Source: Mesobaculum littorinae (lineage in GTDB: Bacteria; Pseudomonadota; Alphaproteobacteria; Rhodobacterales; Rhodobacteraceae). Taken from it: 64,000 bases of DNA. A program made the position numbers and the translations under genes. Shown piece after piece: positions 62,415-64,000 of the stretch. The notes beneath the pieces were generated by a model. That model did no database searches. It was not told the origin of the DNA and saw nothing but the letters and a program-made list of their open reading frames with translations. Location: positions 868,001 to 932,000 of the forward strand of contig NZ_RQXX01000002.1 of assembly GCF_004011175.1 (NCBI RefSeq), written 5' to 3'. Every line of letters starts with the position of its first letter. The first letter of the stretch is position 1.

Positions 62415-64000
62415 CTAGCCGCGGCGCCGGCGCCTGCGGCCGTCATCGCCCCCGCCCGCGTTGAAGGTCACGTCGGGCAGGGTGACGATGCGCGCCAGTT
62501 CGGGAAAGGGATCGGTGGCGTGGGGCAGGGCGTTCGCGGCTACGAAATGCTCCTGAAACTTCGGCTCGATGGCGGTTTCGATCTTCGTGATGCGGCGCAC
62601 CTGCGCCTCGATCCGCGCCCGGTCGGCAAGGTTGCACAGCGCCATCCGCGCCCCCGTTCCGGCGGCGTTCCCGGCCGAGGTCACGGCGTCGAGCCGGGCA
62701 TCGGGGATCATACCCAGAACCATCGCGTGCAGGGGCGAGATATGCGCCCCGAAGGCGCCCGCCAGCACCACCCGGTCGACCCGATCGACGCCCATGTCGT
62801 CCATCAGCAGCCGCGCACCCGCGTAAAGCGCCGACTTCGCCAGCTGGATCGCGCGGATGTCTGACTGGGTCACGGTGATGCGCTGTTCGCCCGCCTCGTG
62901 GATGACGTAGGCATGGGTGCGGCCTTCGGGGATGCTGCGGGGGGTGCCCGTCTGCTCGGCCGAGCCGATCAGCCCGCGCGCGTCCAGAAGGCCCGCGATG
63001 CGCATCTCGGCCACAGCCTCGATGATGCCCGAGCCGCAGATGCCGGTGACGCCCGTGGGCCCCACGGCCGCGGCAAAGCCCGGATCGTCGGACCAGAGCT
63101 CGCAGCCGATGACGCGGAACCGCGGCTCCTTGGTCGCGGGGTCGATGCGGATCGCCTCGATCGCGCCGGGTGCCGCGCGTTGGCCGCTGGAAATCTGCGC
63201 CCCCTCGAAGGCGGGTCCGGTGGGCGAAGAGCAGGCCAGCACCCGGCTGCGATCGCCCAGAAGGATTTCGGCATTGGTGCCGACATCGACGATCAGCACC
63301 AGGTCCTCGGACGTCTCTGGCGCCTCGGAAAGCGCCACGGCGGCGCAGTCCGCGCCCACGTGTCCCGCGATGCACGGCAGGATGTAGGCGCGTGCGGCGG
63401 CGCCGATGGACGACAGGTCGAGCGCGGCGGCATCGAGCGTCAGCGCGTCCGAGGTGGCCAGCGCAAAGGGCGCCTGGCCCAGTTCCACCGGGTCGAGGCC
63501 CAGCAGCAGGTGATGCATCACCGGGTTGCAGACAAAGACGACCTCGAGGATCGCGGCGGGGTCGGCCTGCGCCTCGGCGGCGATCTCGGTCGCGAGCCGG
63601 TTCAGCGCCTCGCGCACCGCGGCGGTCATGGCCTCGGCGCCGCCGGGGTTCATCATCGCGTAGGACACGCGGCTCATCAGGTCCTCACCAAAGCGGATCT
63701 GCGGGTTCATCACCCCGGCCGAGGCCAGAACCGCCCCGGTGCGCAAGTCGGTCAGATGCGCGGCGATGGTGGTCGACCCCAGGTCGACGGCGAGGCCCAG
63801 CAGCGGCCCGTCGTGGAACCCCGGCCAGACGTCCAGCAGCCTGTGGCGCGCGTCGTGGTGCCCCTTGTTCAGCGCTACGGTGACCTGCCAGCCGCCTTTG
63901 CGCAGCGCCGGTTGCAGGCGTGACAGGACCGACAGCGGCACCTCCACCGCCTCGACGCCCCAGTCGCGGGCCAGCGCGTCGCGCAGCCGCTGCAGATCGC
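62415..64000 (-). CDS. ASKHA/DUF4445 ferredoxin-type corrinoid-activation protein, 5' end beyond window
   Basis: At least 528 codons visible; the frame stays open to the right edge, so the N-terminal part is missing. Visible part: a linker domain (SRLQPALRKGGWQVTVAL), then the ASKHA ATPase with GLAVDLGSTTIAAHLTDLRTG (phosphate 1), MNPQIRFGEDLMSRVSYAM, VFVCNPVMHHLLLGLDP, LVLIVDVGTNAEILLG and VLAGAFGAHI. Family members carry an N-terminal [2Fe-2S] domain and reductively reactivate corrinoid methyltransferases using ATP (RamA/RACo type). The C-terminus ends in a short GDDGRRRRRRG basic tail. The partner methyltransferase would be expected outside the window. Confidence 0.87.
   Translation of the reverse strand, partial: DLQRLRDALARDWGVEAVEVPLSVLSRLQPALRKGGWQVTVALNKGHHDARHRLLDVWPGFHDGPLLGLAVDLGSTTIAAHLTDLRTGAVLASAGVMNPQIRFGEDLMSRVSYAMMNPGGAEAMTAAVREALNRLATEIAAEAQADPAAILEVVFVCNPVMHHLLLGLDPVELGQAPFALATSDALTLDAAALDLSSIGAAARAYILPCIAGHVGADCAAVALSEAPETSEDLVLIVDVGTNAEILLGDRSRVLACSSPTGPAFEGAQISSGQRAAPGAIEAIRIDPATKEPRFRVIGCELWSDDPGFAAAVGPTGVTGICGSGIIEAVAEMRIAGLLDARGLIGSAEQTGTPRSIPEGRTHAYVIHEAGEQRITVTQSDIRAIQLAKSALYAGARLLMDDMGVDRVDRVVLAGAFGAHISPLHAMVLGMIPDARLDAVTSAGNAAGTGARMALCNLADRARIEAQVRRITKIETAIEPKFQEHFVAANALPHATDPFPELARIVTLPDVTFNAGGGDDGRRRRRRG

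Overview
The window is a high-GC chromosomal segment from an alphaproteobacterium of the Rhodobacterales (Rhodobacteraceae-like). The main evidence is a full Rhodobacter capsulatus-type gene transfer agent (GTA) structural cluster lying next to cysE. The fabD-fabG-acpP-fabF-mltG, rpsF-rpsR-rplI and ftsB/E2/fba/pgk/cyclophilin blocks also fit this group. No rRNA, tRNA, CRISPR array or insertion sequence was recognised.

Layout. 0.2-3.2 kb: copper efflux pair copA-cueR behind a CueR-type promoter with a 19-bp spacer. 3.3-6.4 kb: two small membrane proteins, a short-chain dehydrogenase carrying an in-frame 15-bp minisatellite, a DUF1178 protein and a NUDIX hydrolase. 6.9-8.6 kb: histone-deacetylase-like amidohydrolase and thpR. 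8.8-18.9 kb: a surface-glycan locus. pseB-pseC-pseF run rightward; pseH, pseI, two GT30 (Kdo-transferase-like) paralogues, another glycosyltransferase and an unrecognised 63-aa protein run leftward; a KpsF/GutQ isomerase is divergent. No pseG is visible. 19.2-24.7 kb: Crp/Fnr regulator, FAD oxidoreductase, PQQ-type sugar dehydrogenase, lytic transglycosylase. 24.9-26.2 kb: rpsF-rpsR-rplI. 26.4-29.7 kb: a membrane protein, a secreted YceI protein and a cytochrome b561-YceI fusion, separated by a decayed tandem repeat. 30.2-35.5 kb: fatty-acid synthesis genes and mltG.

35.7-50.6 kb: the GTA cluster, g1 to g15 in canonical order without g3.5, with a 92-aa ORF coupled to g15. Its start is the most interesting part of the window. 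A good sigma-70 promoter is followed within about 30 nt by an intrinsic-terminator hairpin in the leader. A second terminator-like hairpin lies inside the start of g2 (terL), where its T6 tract is encoded by successive unusual codons. This layout suggests attenuation or processive antitermination control of the GTA operon. The tail-tip protein g15 also carries an insertion of about 186 residues that looks like a concanavalin/LamG-type module.

50.7-64 kb: cysE, an orphan E2 acyltransferase lacking the subunit-binding domain next to ftsB, an AidB-like acyl-CoA dehydrogenase, class I (DhnA-type) fructose-bisphosphate aldolase, a large secreted protein of unknown function, pgk, a cytosolic/periplasmic cyclophilin pair, a two-domain fasciclin protein, and an ASKHA/DUF4445 corrinoid-activator-like gene that runs off the right edge.

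Many long open frames opposite real genes are by-products of the strong GC3 bias and are not annotated.
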